Of a stretch of DNA of 64,000 nt, positions 34,384 to 43,494 are shown one piece after another (the first letter of the stretch is position 1; every line of letters begins with the position of its first letter). A program made the translations under genes and the position numbers. This DNA comes from Nisaea sediminum (GTDB taxonomy: Bacteria > Pseudomonadota > Alphaproteobacteria > Thalassobaculales > Thalassobaculaceae): assembly GCF_014904705.1 (NCBI RefSeq), contig NZ_JACZCQ010000005.1, forward strand, positions 186,001 to 250,000, written 5' to 3'. A model generated the notes under the pieces. It ran no database searches. It saw nothing but the letters and a program-made list of their open reading frames with translations, and was not told where the DNA came from.

Positions 34384-35595
34384 TCACCCCTCCACGAACC
34401 CCGCCGTCGCGACCAGCGCGAGCAGGCCTGCATTCTGGCCACGGAGGTTGAGCTCGGGCTCGACATCGACCCATTCCTCGAGCGAATGCGCCCGGCCGCC
34501 GGCGCCGCCGTGGCCGAATTTCACCGCCGGGATCCCGAGCGACATCGGGATGTTGGCGTCGGTCGAGGAGGCGGAGAATTCCGGCTCGAAACCGTAGGCC
34601 CTCATCGCCGCGACGCTCGCCTCGACGATGGGGGTGCCGTGCGCCGTCGTTCCCGCCGGGCGGTTGCCGATCTGGGTCAGCTCGACACTGATCGCGCCGT
34701 TCGACGTATCGCCGCGCGCGTTCTCGCCCTTCACGGCTTCCTCGATCAGCGCCTTCACCTCGGCATCGACCCGGTCGAGCACCTCGGCGGATTCCGAACG
34801 CAGGTCGATCTCGGTCCAGACCTCCTCCGGGATCGCGTTCACCGAGGTGCCGCCGGAGAAGGTGCTGGCGCAGTAGGAGCTGCGCGGATCGCCCGGCACC
34901 TCGATCTTCGACATGCCGACGAGGAACGTGCCGAGCGCATAGGCCGGGTTCACCGTGCCGAAGGCGCCGAGGCTGTGCCCGCCGGGCCCCTTGAAGGCGA
35001 CCTTATAGCGGTAGGAGCCGACGCCGGCGGTCACCAGGTCCTGGGTCTCGATACCGTCGAAGGTGAAGAAGGAGGCGATGCGCTCACGGTAGGGATTCTC
35101 GGTGAAGAGATAGCGGATGCCGCGCAGGTCGCCTTTGCCCTCCTCGCCGACATCGCCGACGAAGAGGATGTCCTGCTCGGTCTCGATCCCGGCGGCGTCG
35201 AGCGCGCGGACGAAGGCCAGCAGGGTGGCGAGCCCCTTGGTGTCGTCACCGACGCCCGGAGCGAAGAGCTTCGTGCCCTCGCGGCGGACCTTCACGTCGG
35301 TGCCTTCGGGAAAGACCGTGTCGAGATGGGAGGCGGCGACCACGATCGGCCCGTTGCCCCGCCCGCGCCGCAGCCCGGTCACGTTGCCGATCCCGTCCCG
35401 CTGCACCTCTTCCAGGCCGAGCGCCCGGAACATCTCCTCGTAGGCCGCGGCCCGCTTCTCCTCCTTGAAGGGCGGGGACGGGATCTCGGTCAGGGTGATG
35501 AGTTCCTCGACGAAGCGGTCATGGCCGGCGCGGAGCGCGGCTTCGGCTTTCTGGAACTGTGCGGAGGCTCGAATGGTCTCGGTATTGCTGGTCAT
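34384..35595 (-). CDS. M20/M25/M40-family metallopeptidase
   Basis: A 403-residue di-metal exopeptidase or deacylase. Ligands are visible in ASHLDTVFPEG (first His/Asp), APGVGDDTKGLATLLAF (bridging Asp), FVGDVGEEGKGDLRG (catalytic Glu with ligand Glu) and the C-terminal KFGHGGAGGRAHS. It resembles the peptidase T/PepT-like branch. The stop lies 5 bp from that of the GNAT gene (convergent). A second M20 gene lies 67 bp upstream on the same strand. Confidence 0.87.
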   Translation of the reverse strand: MTSNTETIRASAQFQKAEAALRAGHDRFVEELITLTEIPSPPFKEEKRAAAYEEMFRALGLEEVQRDGIGNVTGLRRGRGNGPIVVAASHLDTVFPEGTDVKVRREGTKLFAPGVGDDTKGLATLLAFVRALDAAGIETEQDILFVGDVGEEGKGDLRGIRYLFTENPYRERIASFFTFDGIETQDLVTAGVGSYRYKVAFKGPGGHSLGAFGTVNPAYALGTFLVGMSKIEVPGDPRSSYCASTFSGGTSVNAIPEEVWTEIDLRSESAEVLDRVDAEVKALIEEAVKGENARGDTSNGAISVELTQIGNRPAGTTAHGTPIVEASVAAMRAYGFEPEFSASSTDANIPMSLGIPAVKFGHGGAGGRAHSLEEWVDVEPELNLRGQNAGLLALVATAGFVEG

Positions 35596-35662
35596 GTCGT
35601 CTCTCGTCGCGGGCGTGGCTTTCAGGTTTCCCGAAGTCTAGCGCAGCCGGGCGCGATCGGGT

Positions 35663-36928
35663 CTATGCGGATGCGGCACTTAAGTAATCCGCCGCGCAGC
35701 AGAGGTGCAGCTTGAAGACCGTCAGGGCCTCCTCGATCTCCACATGCTCGGTGTCGGTGCCCATGCTGATGTTGGACGGCCCGCAGATCACCGCCGGGAT
35801 GCCGCGCCAGCGCCAGTAGCGCGCGTCCGTGCCGCCGAGACTGCAGACCGGGGGCACGTCCCGGCCGGTCAGCTCGCGGATGTTGCGGCGGAGAATCTCC
35901 GCCATCCCGCCCGCCGGATTCGTGCTGCTCGGCGGATAGGAATGGTCCTCGTTGATCGTCAGCAGGCAGCCCGTCTGTTCGGCGATCTCCGAGAGGCCCT
36001 GCCGCAATTCGTCCCCCTCGGTGCCGACCGGATAACGGATGTCGAGGCTCGCCGCCGCTTCGGTCGGGATCTGCGTCGCCTTGGCGCCGCCGCCGATGAT
36101 GCCGCAATTGACGGTGATGCGCCGCGCGTTCTCCGCCGCGCCCTCGCCCATCGCCAGATCCGCTGCCGCGACCGAAGCCGGCGAGGTCAGCACCGCGTCG
36201 AACTCCGGCGGCAGATTGCCCGGCTTCAAATGGAAGCGCGCGTAGATCGCCTGCACCGCCGCGACGACCTGCTGCACCGGATTGTTCGCGCGGTGCGGAT
36301 AGCCGCCATGCCCGCCGGGTCCGCTGGCCGAGAGCGAGAAGCGGAGCGTCCCCTTCTCCATGAAGCGCAGGGTCTCGAGCCCGCTCGGCTCGCCGTTGAG
36401 GCAGCAGTCCCCGGCGATCTCATCCGCGTGGTTTTCGAACAGGAACCTGGTGCCGTAGCGCCCGCCCGACTGCTCGTCCGAGACCACAGTCAGCGTCAGC
36501 GCGCCTTTCAACCGGTCGCGGTAGGGACAGAGAAGACCGTAGGCGAGAATTCCGGCGAGCGTGCCGGTCTTCATGTCGGAGGCACCGCGGCCGTAGATCT
36601 TTCCGTCCTTCATCTCCGCCTGCCAGAGCCGCTCGTTGCTGACTGGAAAAACGTCCATATGCCCGTTCAGCACCAGATTGGCTCCCGGAGCACCCGCCTC
36701 CCAGCGCCCGACGATGTTCGGCATGTCCTCGCGCGCCGCCAGCGTTCTGTGCGGCACGCCGAACCTGTCGAGCACGCCGCGCACGAACGATGCCGCTTCG
36801 CGCATGTCGCCCGGCGGATTGACGCTACGGATACGCAGAAATGCGCGCAGGAGGTCGAGGAATTCGTCCCGCCGCGCATCGACGAGATCGCAGAGCTCCC
36901 GCCGGAGGGCGGCGCTGTCATCGGTCAT
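35663..36928 (-). CDS. M20-family deacylase, ArgE/DapE type
   Basis: A 421-residue zinc deacylase of the acetylornithine deacetylase/succinyl-diaminopimelate desuccinylase group. LNGHMDVFPVS supplies the first His and Asp and YGRGASDMKTGTLAGILAY the bridging Asp. VVSDEQSGGRYGTRF is where the catalytic Glu-Glu pair normally lies, but the first of the pair is Asp (DEQ form). A dimerisation domain spans about 190-310. The substrate is an N-acyl amino acid or dipeptide. It probably forms a unit with the following M20 gene. Confidence 0.87.
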   Translation of the reverse strand: MTDDSAALRRELCDLVDARRDEFLDLLRAFLRIRSVNPPGDMREAASFVRGVLDRFGVPHRTLAAREDMPNIVGRWEAGAPGANLVLNGHMDVFPVSNERLWQAEMKDGKIYGRGASDMKTGTLAGILAYGLLCPYRDRLKGALTLTVVSDEQSGGRYGTRFLFENHADEIAGDCCLNGEPSGLETLRFMEKGTLRFSLSASGPGGHGGYPHRANNPVQQVVAAVQAIYARFHLKPGNLPPEFDAVLTSPASVAAADLAMGEGAAENARRITVNCGIIGGGAKATQIPTEAAASLDIRYPVGTEGDELRQGLSEIAEQTGCLLTINEDHSYPPSSTNPAGGMAEILRRNIRELTGRDVPPVCSLGGTDARYWRWRGIPAVICGPSNISMGTDTEHVEIEEALTVFKLHLCCAADYLSAASA

Positions 36929-37067
36929 AAGCGGTCACCAGGAAAAGCGGTGCAAAGGAAGGAATTCCATTCGACGCCAGCGGGACCCGTCTTGCAAGGG
37001 CCCTCCCACCCTGCCCCGCATATGGTATTGTGCCGGAAAATCCGGAACCGGATGTCGGAGGAAATCC

Positions 37068-38621
37068 ATGCGCATCGCCGCGATCCTGCTGCTTCTGCCC
37101 TTTGCCCTCGGCGCCTGCGCCGGCCTACCCGACGGCAATCCCGAAGCCCGCACCGCCGCGCATTTCGAGAGCATCCGCTCCGACCGCACCCTGACCCGCG
37201 CCTTCCTCCAGGCAATGCCGAAGGGTGCGGACCTGCACACCCATCTCTCCGGCGCGGTCTATGCCGAGGCCTATATAGACTGGGCCGCCGACCCGGACCT
37301 CGATCTCTGCTTCGATCCCGCCGCGCGCTCCATCGTCGCCTGCGCCGCACACGTGCCGCCAGTGGCGAAGCCGGACTGCCGGGAAGAGGTACAGGTACGG
37401 ATGAGCGATGCCGCCAACAGCGACGCCTGCCGGGCCGCCATCACCGACAATCTCTCGATGCGCAATTTCCGCCCCAACCCGCTCTCGGGCGAGCGCTCCG
37501 GCCACGACCAGTTCTTCGCCACCTTCGCCCGCTTCGGCGCGATCTCCGGCGATCGCAAGGCCGAAAGCCTCGCCTGGCTCGCCCGCAACGCGGCGCTGCA
37601 GAATATCTTCTATGTCGAGCCGATGATGACGCTCGGCTGGGTCAATCCGGCGGATCTCGGCGTGAAGCTGAAGCTGAAGGGCGGCAGCGATGCCGAACTC
37701 GCTGCCTTCGAGAAGGCTCTGCTCGACAACGGCTTCGAAAAGCTGGTCGATGCCGGCGCGAAGGTGCTGAACGACGCCATGGCGGGCGCCCGCGTCGAAA
37801 TGGGCTGCGACGGGACCACGCCGGAGCCCGGTTGCGCCGTCACCCTGCGCCAGCTCGGCCAGAGCATCCGCACCCAGCCACCGGAGAACGCCTTCGCCCA
37901 GATCATGCTGCATTACATGATCGCCGACCGGGAGAAGCTCAGCGTCGGGGTCAATTTCGTCGCGCCGGAGGATTATCACGTCGCGCTCCGGGACTATTCC
38001 CTGCACATGGCAATCTTCGGCTACTTCAAGCGGAAATACGAACGGGTCGGCCTCTCGCTCCATGCGGGCGAGCTCTGGCTCGGCGTGACCGAGCTCGAGG
38101 ACATGACCTTCCATATCCGCGAGGCGGTGGAGATCGCCGGCGTCGACCGCATCGGCCACGGCGTCGCCATCGGCTTCGAGAAGGGCAGCGAGGCGCTGAT
38201 CGCGCGGATGGCGAAAGACGGCATCGCGGTCGAGATCAACCTCTCCAGCAACGAGCAGATCCTCGGCGTGAAGGGCAAGGACCACCCCTTCCCGACCTAT
38301 CTGAAAGCCGGCGTGCCGGTGATGCTTTCGACCGATGACGAGGGCGTCGAACGGATCGACCTCTCGAGCCAGTACCAGCTCGCGAGCGAGCGTTACGGGC
38401 TCGGCTATGAGGAGCTGAAGATGCTGTCGCGGCAGAGCCTAGAGCAGAGCTTCCTCACCGGCGCCTCGCTTTGGCAGGACATCGAGGTCCCGATCAGGGC
38501 GGCCCCCTGTGTCGGAAGCTTCACCTCGGATGATTGCAAGGCCTTCATCGCCCGCAGTGACAAGGCACAAGCGCAGGTGGAGCTGGAGAAGCGGTTCGCG
38601 GCGTTCGAGGGGCGATGGTAA
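37068..38621 (+). CDS. Lipoprotein adenosine deaminase-like metallohydrolase
   Basis: A 517-residue amidohydrolase-superfamily protein carrying a lipoprotein signal peptide with lipobox LGAC and lipidated Cys17, so it acts outside the cytoplasm. The adenosine-deaminase metal site is intact: HTH at 57-59, LSLHAGE (ligand His and catalytic Glu), DRIGHGVAIG (His) and LSTDDEGV (Asp). It is longer than cytoplasmic Add (about 340) because of insertions around 85-150 and 180-250, several of which contain paired cysteines. GGAGGAAA precedes ATG 37068. A nucleoside-scavenging role in the periplasm or at the outer membrane is inferred. Confidence 0.88.
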   Translation: MRIAAILLLLPFALGACAGLPDGNPEARTAAHFESIRSDRTLTRAFLQAMPKGADLHTHLSGAVYAEAYIDWAADPDLDLCFDPAARSIVACAAHVPPVAKPDCREEVQVRMSDAANSDACRAAITDNLSMRNFRPNPLSGERSGHDQFFATFARFGAISGDRKAESLAWLARNAALQNIFYVEPMMTLGWVNPADLGVKLKLKGGSDAELAAFEKALLDNGFEKLVDAGAKVLNDAMAGARVEMGCDGTTPEPGCAVTLRQLGQSIRTQPPENAFAQIMLHYMIADREKLSVGVNFVAPEDYHVALRDYSLHMAIFGYFKRKYERVGLSLHAGELWLGVTELEDMTFHIREAVEIAGVDRIGHGVAIGFEKGSEALIARMAKDGIAVEINLSSNEQILGVKGKDHPFPTYLKAGVPVMLSTDDEGVERIDLSSQYQLASERYGLGYEELKMLSRQSLEQSFLTGASLWQDIEVPIRAAPCVGSFTSDDCKAFIARSDKAQAQVELEKRFAAFEGRW

Positions 38622-38636
38622 AGCGAGCAGACATCT

Positions 38637-39302
38637 CTATTCGATCGTCGCACCAAGCCTCGAGAGGTCCGGCGACAGATAGATGAACTTGGCAACGCCG
38701 ATAATGTTGTCCAGGGGGACCAATCCAAGCTCCGCGTGACGACTGTCTTTCGCCCCGTCCCGGTTGTCCGCCAACAGAAGCATCTGTCCCGCTGGAACAG
38801 ATATCTCGCCGAAGCTGGTACGCGCGGTGTCGGGAGCCGCGACCTTGATGAGATGCGAGTGCCCTCCCGGCAGCGTCTCGCGGACGAGGCGGTAGCCGCC
38901 GCCTGCCGGGCCCATGTCCTCTTCCGCGACGGCGCTTCCATTGACGTAGAGCACGCCGTCATTGATGGCGACCCTGTCGAACGGCAAGCCGACGAGTCGC
39001 CTGACCCAGTCCTGTTCCGGCTTCAGCGGATTACGGACGACTAGCACCGTCCCGCGAGAAGGAAACCCGCCAGAAGACGTCCTCAGTCGCGCCATCATAT
39101 GCTCGCCTGGATTGAAGTTCGGCTCCATGGCCGGCGTGACGGAGTGATAGTTTTTCGCCTCAGAAATCATCCACGCCACGCTCGCTACACCAGTACGAAC
39201 GCTGTGAAAGATAAACAATGCGATCAAGGCAGCAACAAAGACGGCGCTGCCGACCGTGCACCACTTGCCCACCCTTCTCAGGACACTTCGGTGCCCGGCC
39301 AT
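38637..39302 (-). CDS. Signal peptidase I (S26) homologue lacking the catalytic Ser and Lys
   Basis: A 221-residue membrane-anchored protein with the S26 fold. It has an N-terminal helix (about 15-35). Box B reads TPAMEPNF, where the usual SGSMEPT serine is Ala58. Box D is WVRRLVGLPFDRVAIND, where the catalytic lysine (IKR in E. coli) is Arg101. Box E, ADNRDGAKDSR (178-188), is fully conserved. Thus both members of the Ser/Lys dyad are replaced while the fold is kept, suggesting a non-proteolytic role. It stands alone between convergent adenosine deaminase and divergent acyl-CoA ligase genes. The substitutions are read directly from the DNA; loss of activity is inference. Confidence 0.85.
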   Translation of the reverse strand: MAGHRSVLRRVGKWCTVGSAVFVAALIALFIFHSVRTGVASVAWMISEAKNYHSVTPAMEPNFNPGEHMMARLRTSSGGFPSRGTVLVVRNPLKPEQDWVRRLVGLPFDRVAINDGVLYVNGSAVAEEDMGPAGGGYRLVRETLPGGHSHLIKVAAPDTARTSFGEISVPAGQMLLLADNRDGAKDSRHAELGLVPLDNIIGVAKFIYLSPDLSRLGATIE

Positions 39303-39456
39303 CGAATATTCTCCCCCCGACCTGTCACTTCACCTCTCAGCGATCCCGGCGCAATAATCAACTGCACGGCGACAGCCGGTTCACGATAAGCTCTGATCAA
39401 ACAGGACCTTTGTCGTTCCGGCGACGTCTAAAAACAAGAAAATCGGGAAGGAAACC

Positions 39457-41046
39457 ATGAACGCGCCCGTCACCCCCTTCAGCACGCGCACGATGAACCT
39501 CGCGCATCTGGTCGAGCAGCAGGCGCGGCGGCTGCCCGACGCGCCTGCCTTCGTCTGGGGCGAGACCGTGTGGAGCTGGCGCGCCTTCGACCGGCGGGTG
39601 AAGGCGATGGCCGCCGTGCTGGCGCACGAGGGCGGGATCGCGAAGGGCGACCGGGTGCTGGTGCAGTCGCAGAACTGCAACCAGCTGTTCGAGAGCATGT
39701 TCGCCTGTTTCCGGCTCGGCGCGGTCTGGGTGCCGGCGAATTTCCGCGGCATGCCGGACGACCTCGCCTGGATGGCGGAGCTCTCCGGCGCGAAGGCGAT
39801 GATCTGCAACGCGTCCTTCCCGGAGCACGCGGCGGTCGGAGGTCCCGAGCTGACCGCGCGCTTCTCTATCGGCGCGGCGGAGTTCGGGCCCGATATCGAC
39901 AGGCTCATGGACAAGTACGCGGACGAGGTGCCGCCGCTCGCCGCGGTCGACCGGGACGATCCGGCCTGGCTCTTCTTCACCTCCGGCACCTCCGGGCGCC
40001 CGAAGGCCTCCGTCCTGACCCACGGCCAGCTCGGCTTCGTCATCAACAACCATCTTTGCGATCTCGTCCCCGGCGTGACTGAGAAGGACGCCTCCATCGT
40101 GGTCGCGCCGCTCTCCCACGGGGCGGGGATGCACCAGCTCATGATGGCGGCGCGCGGGGCGCCGACGATCCTGCCCGCCTCCCCCCGCTTCGACACCGGC
40201 GAGATCTGGTCGCTGGTGGAGCGCTGGCGGGTCAGCAACATGTTCACCGTGCCGACGATCCTCAAGATGCTGGTCGAGGCGCCGGAAGCGATGACAGCGG
40301 ACCATTCGAGCCTGCGCTACGTGATCTATGCGGGCGCGCCGATGTACCGCTCCGACCAGATCAGGGCGCTTCAGGTGCTGGGTCCGGTGCTGGTGCAGTA
40401 TTTCGGCCTCGGAGAGGTGACGGGTGCGATCACCTACCTGCCGCCGCGGGACCATTCCGCCGGCGACGACATGCGCGTCGGGACCTGTGGCTTTCCGCGC
40501 ACCGGCATGCAGGTGGAGATCCAGGGCGAGGACGGAACGGCGCTCGGGCCCGGCGAGACCGGGGAGATCTGCGTCACCGGCGGCGCGGTCTTCGCCGGCT
40601 ACTGGCGGAACCCGGAGGCGAACGCCAAGAGCTTCCGCGACGGCTGGTTCCGCACCGGCGATATCGGGCACATGGACGCGGAGGGTTACGTCTACATCAC
40701 CGGCCGGGCGTCGGACATGTACATCTCCGGCGGCTCCAACATCTATCCGCGCGAGATCGAGGAGAAGATCCTCTTGCACCCGGCGGTGACCGAGACTGCG
40801 GTCTTCGGCATGCCGGACCCGAAATGGGGCGAGATCGGCGTCGCAATCTGCGTGCTGGAGGAAGGCCATTCCCTCGATGCCGCCGGGCTCGACGCGTATC
40901 TCCGCGAGAAGATCGCCTCCTACAAGCTGCCGCGGCAGTATTTCTTCTGGGACAGCCTGCCGAAGACCGGCTATGGCAAGCTCTCGAAACGGGTGATCCG
41001 GGCGGAGCTGGAAGAGCGGCTCGCCGCCGGCGAAAGCGCCGCCTGA
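39457..41046 (+). CDS. Acyl-CoA synthetase (AMP-forming)
   Basis: A 529-residue adenylate-forming ligase. FFTSGTSGRPKASVLTH is the ATP loop, YFGLGEVTGA is motif A5, DGWFRTGDIG is A7, RASDMYISGGSNIYPREIE is A8, and the catalytic lysine is in PKTGYGKLSKR. Relatives activate fatty or aromatic acids. The stop TGA shares one base with the ATG of the next gene (TGATG), so the two are translationally coupled. A function joint with that PPC-domain protein is likely. Confidence 0.9.
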   Translation: MNAPVTPFSTRTMNLAHLVEQQARRLPDAPAFVWGETVWSWRAFDRRVKAMAAVLAHEGGIAKGDRVLVQSQNCNQLFESMFACFRLGAVWVPANFRGMPDDLAWMAELSGAKAMICNASFPEHAAVGGPELTARFSIGAAEFGPDIDRLMDKYADEVPPLAAVDRDDPAWLFFTSGTSGRPKASVLTHGQLGFVINNHLCDLVPGVTEKDASIVVAPLSHGAGMHQLMMAARGAPTILPASPRFDTGEIWSLVERWRVSNMFTVPTILKMLVEAPEAMTADHSSLRYVIYAGAPMYRSDQIRALQVLGPVLVQYFGLGEVTGAITYLPPRDHSAGDDMRVGTCGFPRTGMQVEIQGEDGTALGPGETGEICVTGGAVFAGYWRNPEANAKSFRDGWFRTGDIGHMDAEGYVYITGRASDMYISGGSNIYPREIEEKILLHPAVTETAVFGMPDPKWGEIGVAICVLEEGHSLDAAGLDAYLREKIASYKLPRQYFFWDSLPKTGYGKLSKRVIRAELEERLAAGESAA

Positions 41047-41891
41047 TGCGCGCCGTCACCCATCCGGGCCCGGTGGCGGAGGAGCGGCAGGAGATCCTGC
41101 CCGCCGAGGGCCGTCCCGTCACGCTCACCCTCAACGCGGGCCTCCCCTTCGAGGACGCGGTCGCGGAGGCGATGGCCGCGGAGGGGCTGGACGGCGCTTG
41201 GCTCGAGATCGAGGAGGCGATCGTCTCCTCCCTCGACTACGTGATCCCGGCGCTCTCGCCCGACAAAGACCATGTCGCCTGGTATTCCGAGATCCATTCC
41301 TTCGGCGGACCCGGCCGGATCGAGCGGCTGGGCATGATGGTCGGCCGCGACAGTGGCGCCTCCTTCCTGCACGGCCACGGGCTCTGGGCGCCCCAAGACG
41401 GCGAGATCGCGATGGGCCATATCCTCGCCCCGCGGACCAAGCTCGCCGCGCCCGCCGTCGCCCGCGGCATCGGCCTGACCCGTGCCTGCTTCGAGCGCCG
41501 CCCGGACCCGGAAACCAATTTCACGCTGTTCCGTCCGTCCGGCGACGACGTGACTTCGGAGGGTGCTGATTACGCCCTCGTCCGGCTCGCCCCCAACCAG
41601 GATTTTGCGGGCGCGCTCGACACGGCCTGTGCCCGGCTCGGCTGGGAAAGCGCGCGGGTGCACGGTCTCGGGAGTCTGATCGGTGCCACCTTCGAGGACG
41701 GCTCCGTACTCGACAGCCTGCCGACCGAGTTCCTGATCCTCGATGCGGAAGCGCGCGCGGAAGGTCAAAGCGGACCCGGCCCGGAGATCGCCATCGTCGG
41801 GACCGAGGGCGGCGATATCCGTCAGGGCAAGCTGAAACGGGGCGAGAACGCGGTGCTGATCACGGCGGAGCTGCTGCTGGAGCACGGCTGA
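41046..41891 (+). CDS. Tandem PPC (DUF296) domain protein
   Basis: A 281-residue protein with two PPC-like domains. The first (about 20-150) has HGHGLWAPQDGEIAMGHIL, where His and Asp or Glu positions form the usual metal-binding site. The second (about 175-280) repeats the layout with ARVHGLGSLIGATFEDGS and a similar strand, but with fewer histidines. Single PPC domains occur in plant AT-hook proteins and in small bacterial trimers of unknown function. ATG 41046 overlaps the ligase stop by one base. Confidence 0.75.
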   Translation: MRAVTHPGPVAEERQEILPAEGRPVTLTLNAGLPFEDAVAEAMAAEGLDGAWLEIEEAIVSSLDYVIPALSPDKDHVAWYSEIHSFGGPGRIERLGMMVGRDSGASFLHGHGLWAPQDGEIAMGHILAPRTKLAAPAVARGIGLTRACFERRPDPETNFTLFRPSGDDVTSEGADYALVRLAPNQDFAGALDTACARLGWESARVHGLGSLIGATFEDGSVLDSLPTEFLILDAEARAEGQSGPGPEIAIVGTEGGDIRQGKLKRGENAVLITAELLLEHG

Positions 41892-41900
41892 GGCGACGGT

Positions 41901-42521
41901 TCAGTCTTCCGCTTCGGACGTTGCCCGCCGGGCCCTTGCGGTTTCCCTCACCCTGTCCCGCAATTCTTCCAGTTGCGCGCGGAAGCCGTCCGCATCGCCA
42001 TAATCGACGAACCCCCTGTATCGCGGATGGGGCGCGCGGACGCGCAGCGCATGTTTGATCGGGCACCAGTACTGCTCGGTGCGGCTCGCGACTTCTCGGG
42101 CATAGGCGAGCACCCCGTTCGCGTATCCGCAATAGAGGCAGTTCAGCTTTTCGATCCCGTTGAGATAGCCGAGACGGTGGCGGTCGACGATCACATGGTC
42201 CGCGCGCCCGACCCGCTTCATGCCCCAGGCGGTGAAGCAGACGAGCTGGAACAGCGAAACAGCCAGGTCCAGAAGAACGATCGGGACAACCAGGCCATAC
42301 ACGGCCGGCGCGACGACAAGGGTTGCCAGCGGCGAGTGCCTGAGGAACGTCAGCAGGCCGGTCTTCAGCAGCTTGTGCTGCTGGCTGACGCTCTCTTCGA
42401 AGACTGCGCGCTTTTCTTCCAGACGGTAGCGGAACTCGGCCTGCCGCGCTTCGAGCTTGCGCTCGAGTTCGTCCTCCAGCCGGCCGAGACGGCGCACCAG
42501 GTCCTCGATCTCGTTTTCCAT
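41901..42521 (-). CDS. Conserved membrane protein with coiled coil and cysteine motifs
   Basis: A 206-residue protein of unknown function. Residues 1-50 are a charged coiled coil (EDLVRRLGRLEDELERKLEAR and following). About 55-100 is hydrophobic (LATLVVAPAVYGLVVPIVLLDLAVSLF), probably two membrane segments. The C-terminal part contains LNCLYCGYANG and EQYWCPIKHA, giving three cysteines and a histidine that could bind a metal. I recognise the pattern as a conserved bacterial hypothetical family. ATG 42521 follows GAAAGG. It is convergent with the PPC gene. Confidence 0.75.
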   Translation of the reverse strand: MENEIEDLVRRLGRLEDELERKLEARQAEFRYRLEEKRAVFEESVSQQHKLLKTGLLTFLRHSPLATLVVAPAVYGLVVPIVLLDLAVSLFQLVCFTAWGMKRVGRADHVIVDRHRLGYLNGIEKLNCLYCGYANGVLAYAREVASRTEQYWCPIKHALRVRAPHPRYRGFVDYGDADGFRAQLEELRDRVRETARARRATSEAED

Positions 42522-42608
42522 CTTCAGACCTTTCCCTCGGCACCCGATCCCCAGCATAGGCGATTATCCGGCGCGACGGCCGCAATTCCGCCCGCCCGGC
42601 CGAACGAA

Positions 42609-43361
42609 TCAGTCAAACGCAGATGCTATCGTGCCGATTGGGATCCGGTGGTAGTGCGACACCAGCTTGACATAGGCGTATCCGGCCGCGATCGCGGGTA
42701 TGGCCAATGTCGGTGCGGTCAAAAGGAGGGTCAAAACCGTCGTCAGGATCGGATTGTCAAAAGACATCCACCTCAACAGTGTCAGGAATTGATCAATGGC
42801 GACTTCGTACCCGGAATCAATGAGCCAGAAAACGAGGATATAACCCAAAATGCGTCCGCGATAACCTTCGGTGAGATCCGAACTTCTTCCCATCGCCGCG
42901 AATGGTCCGGTCCGCTCCACGGCGGAAACCGGTACTGCGACGAACCATTCGCACATCATGATCAATCCTGGAATGATCAGAAGCAGCAGACCGATGGCGA
43001 TGAAGACATTCATCAGCAGGATGGTGATGAGAGCCCTGCCGGCGGAAGCAAACCCACGTAAAACAAGCCTAGATACAGGCACGAATTTCCCGCACATCTG
43101 CATCACCACCGCGTAAACGAAGACGGCGCTCAAGGCGGCAAACACCACCGTATTGATGGCGATGGTAACGACGATCGCCCATGTCGGCCCGCCCCCGAAG
43201 TCTCCGTCCAATGCCACTGAGGCAAAAAGCGCCCCCGGAAGTGAAGATGCCACCGTGACCAGCGTAAAGAACCAGAACCGCGAGAAGTAGATCTCGAAGG
43301 CCCCGTGAAATAGCGTTCCAAAGGTGATCGCCAAATCTCGCGGGGCAACCGGTTCTTTCAT
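42609..43361 (-). CDS. YciC-like multi-helix membrane protein
   Basis: A 250-residue inner-membrane protein with about six hydrophobic helices. PGLIMMCEWFVAVPVSAVERTGPFAAMGRSSDLTEGYRGRIL is the characteristic central segment of YciC-type or glycerophosphodiesterase-membrane-like proteins; a Pro-Gly-turn helix is followed by an amphipathic stretch with an S-x-x-L-T-x-G-x-R motif. The function is unknown. The gene looks less GC-rich than its neighbours by eye and is not closely linked to them, so it may have been acquired. Confidence 0.72.
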   Translation of the reverse strand: MKEPVAPRDLAITFGTLFHGAFEIYFSRFWFFTLVTVASSLPGALFASVALDGDFGGGPTWAIVVTIAINTVVFAALSAVFVYAVVMQMCGKFVPVSRLVLRGFASAGRALITILLMNVFIAIGLLLLIIPGLIMMCEWFVAVPVSAVERTGPFAAMGRSSDLTEGYRGRILGYILVFWLIDSGYEVAIDQFLTLLRWMSFDNPILTTVLTLLLTAPTLAIPAIAAGYAYVKLVSHYHRIPIGTIASAFD

Positions 43362-43494
43362 GAGCGGGACTTTCAGACTGGATTATGAATTTCCGACAAT
43401 AGCTTGACGCTAGCAGCCGAGCACCACTCAGGCGAGCATGGAGAGATGCGTTTGCCGAAGAAAATTGTGCCCCGCCCGCCCGGCGCAATTACCC

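Noticed and set aside
42787-42796. TTGATCAA as an FNR half-site pair inside the YciC-like gene
   Set aside because: The two half-sites are adjacent without the required spacer, and the location is within coding sequence.
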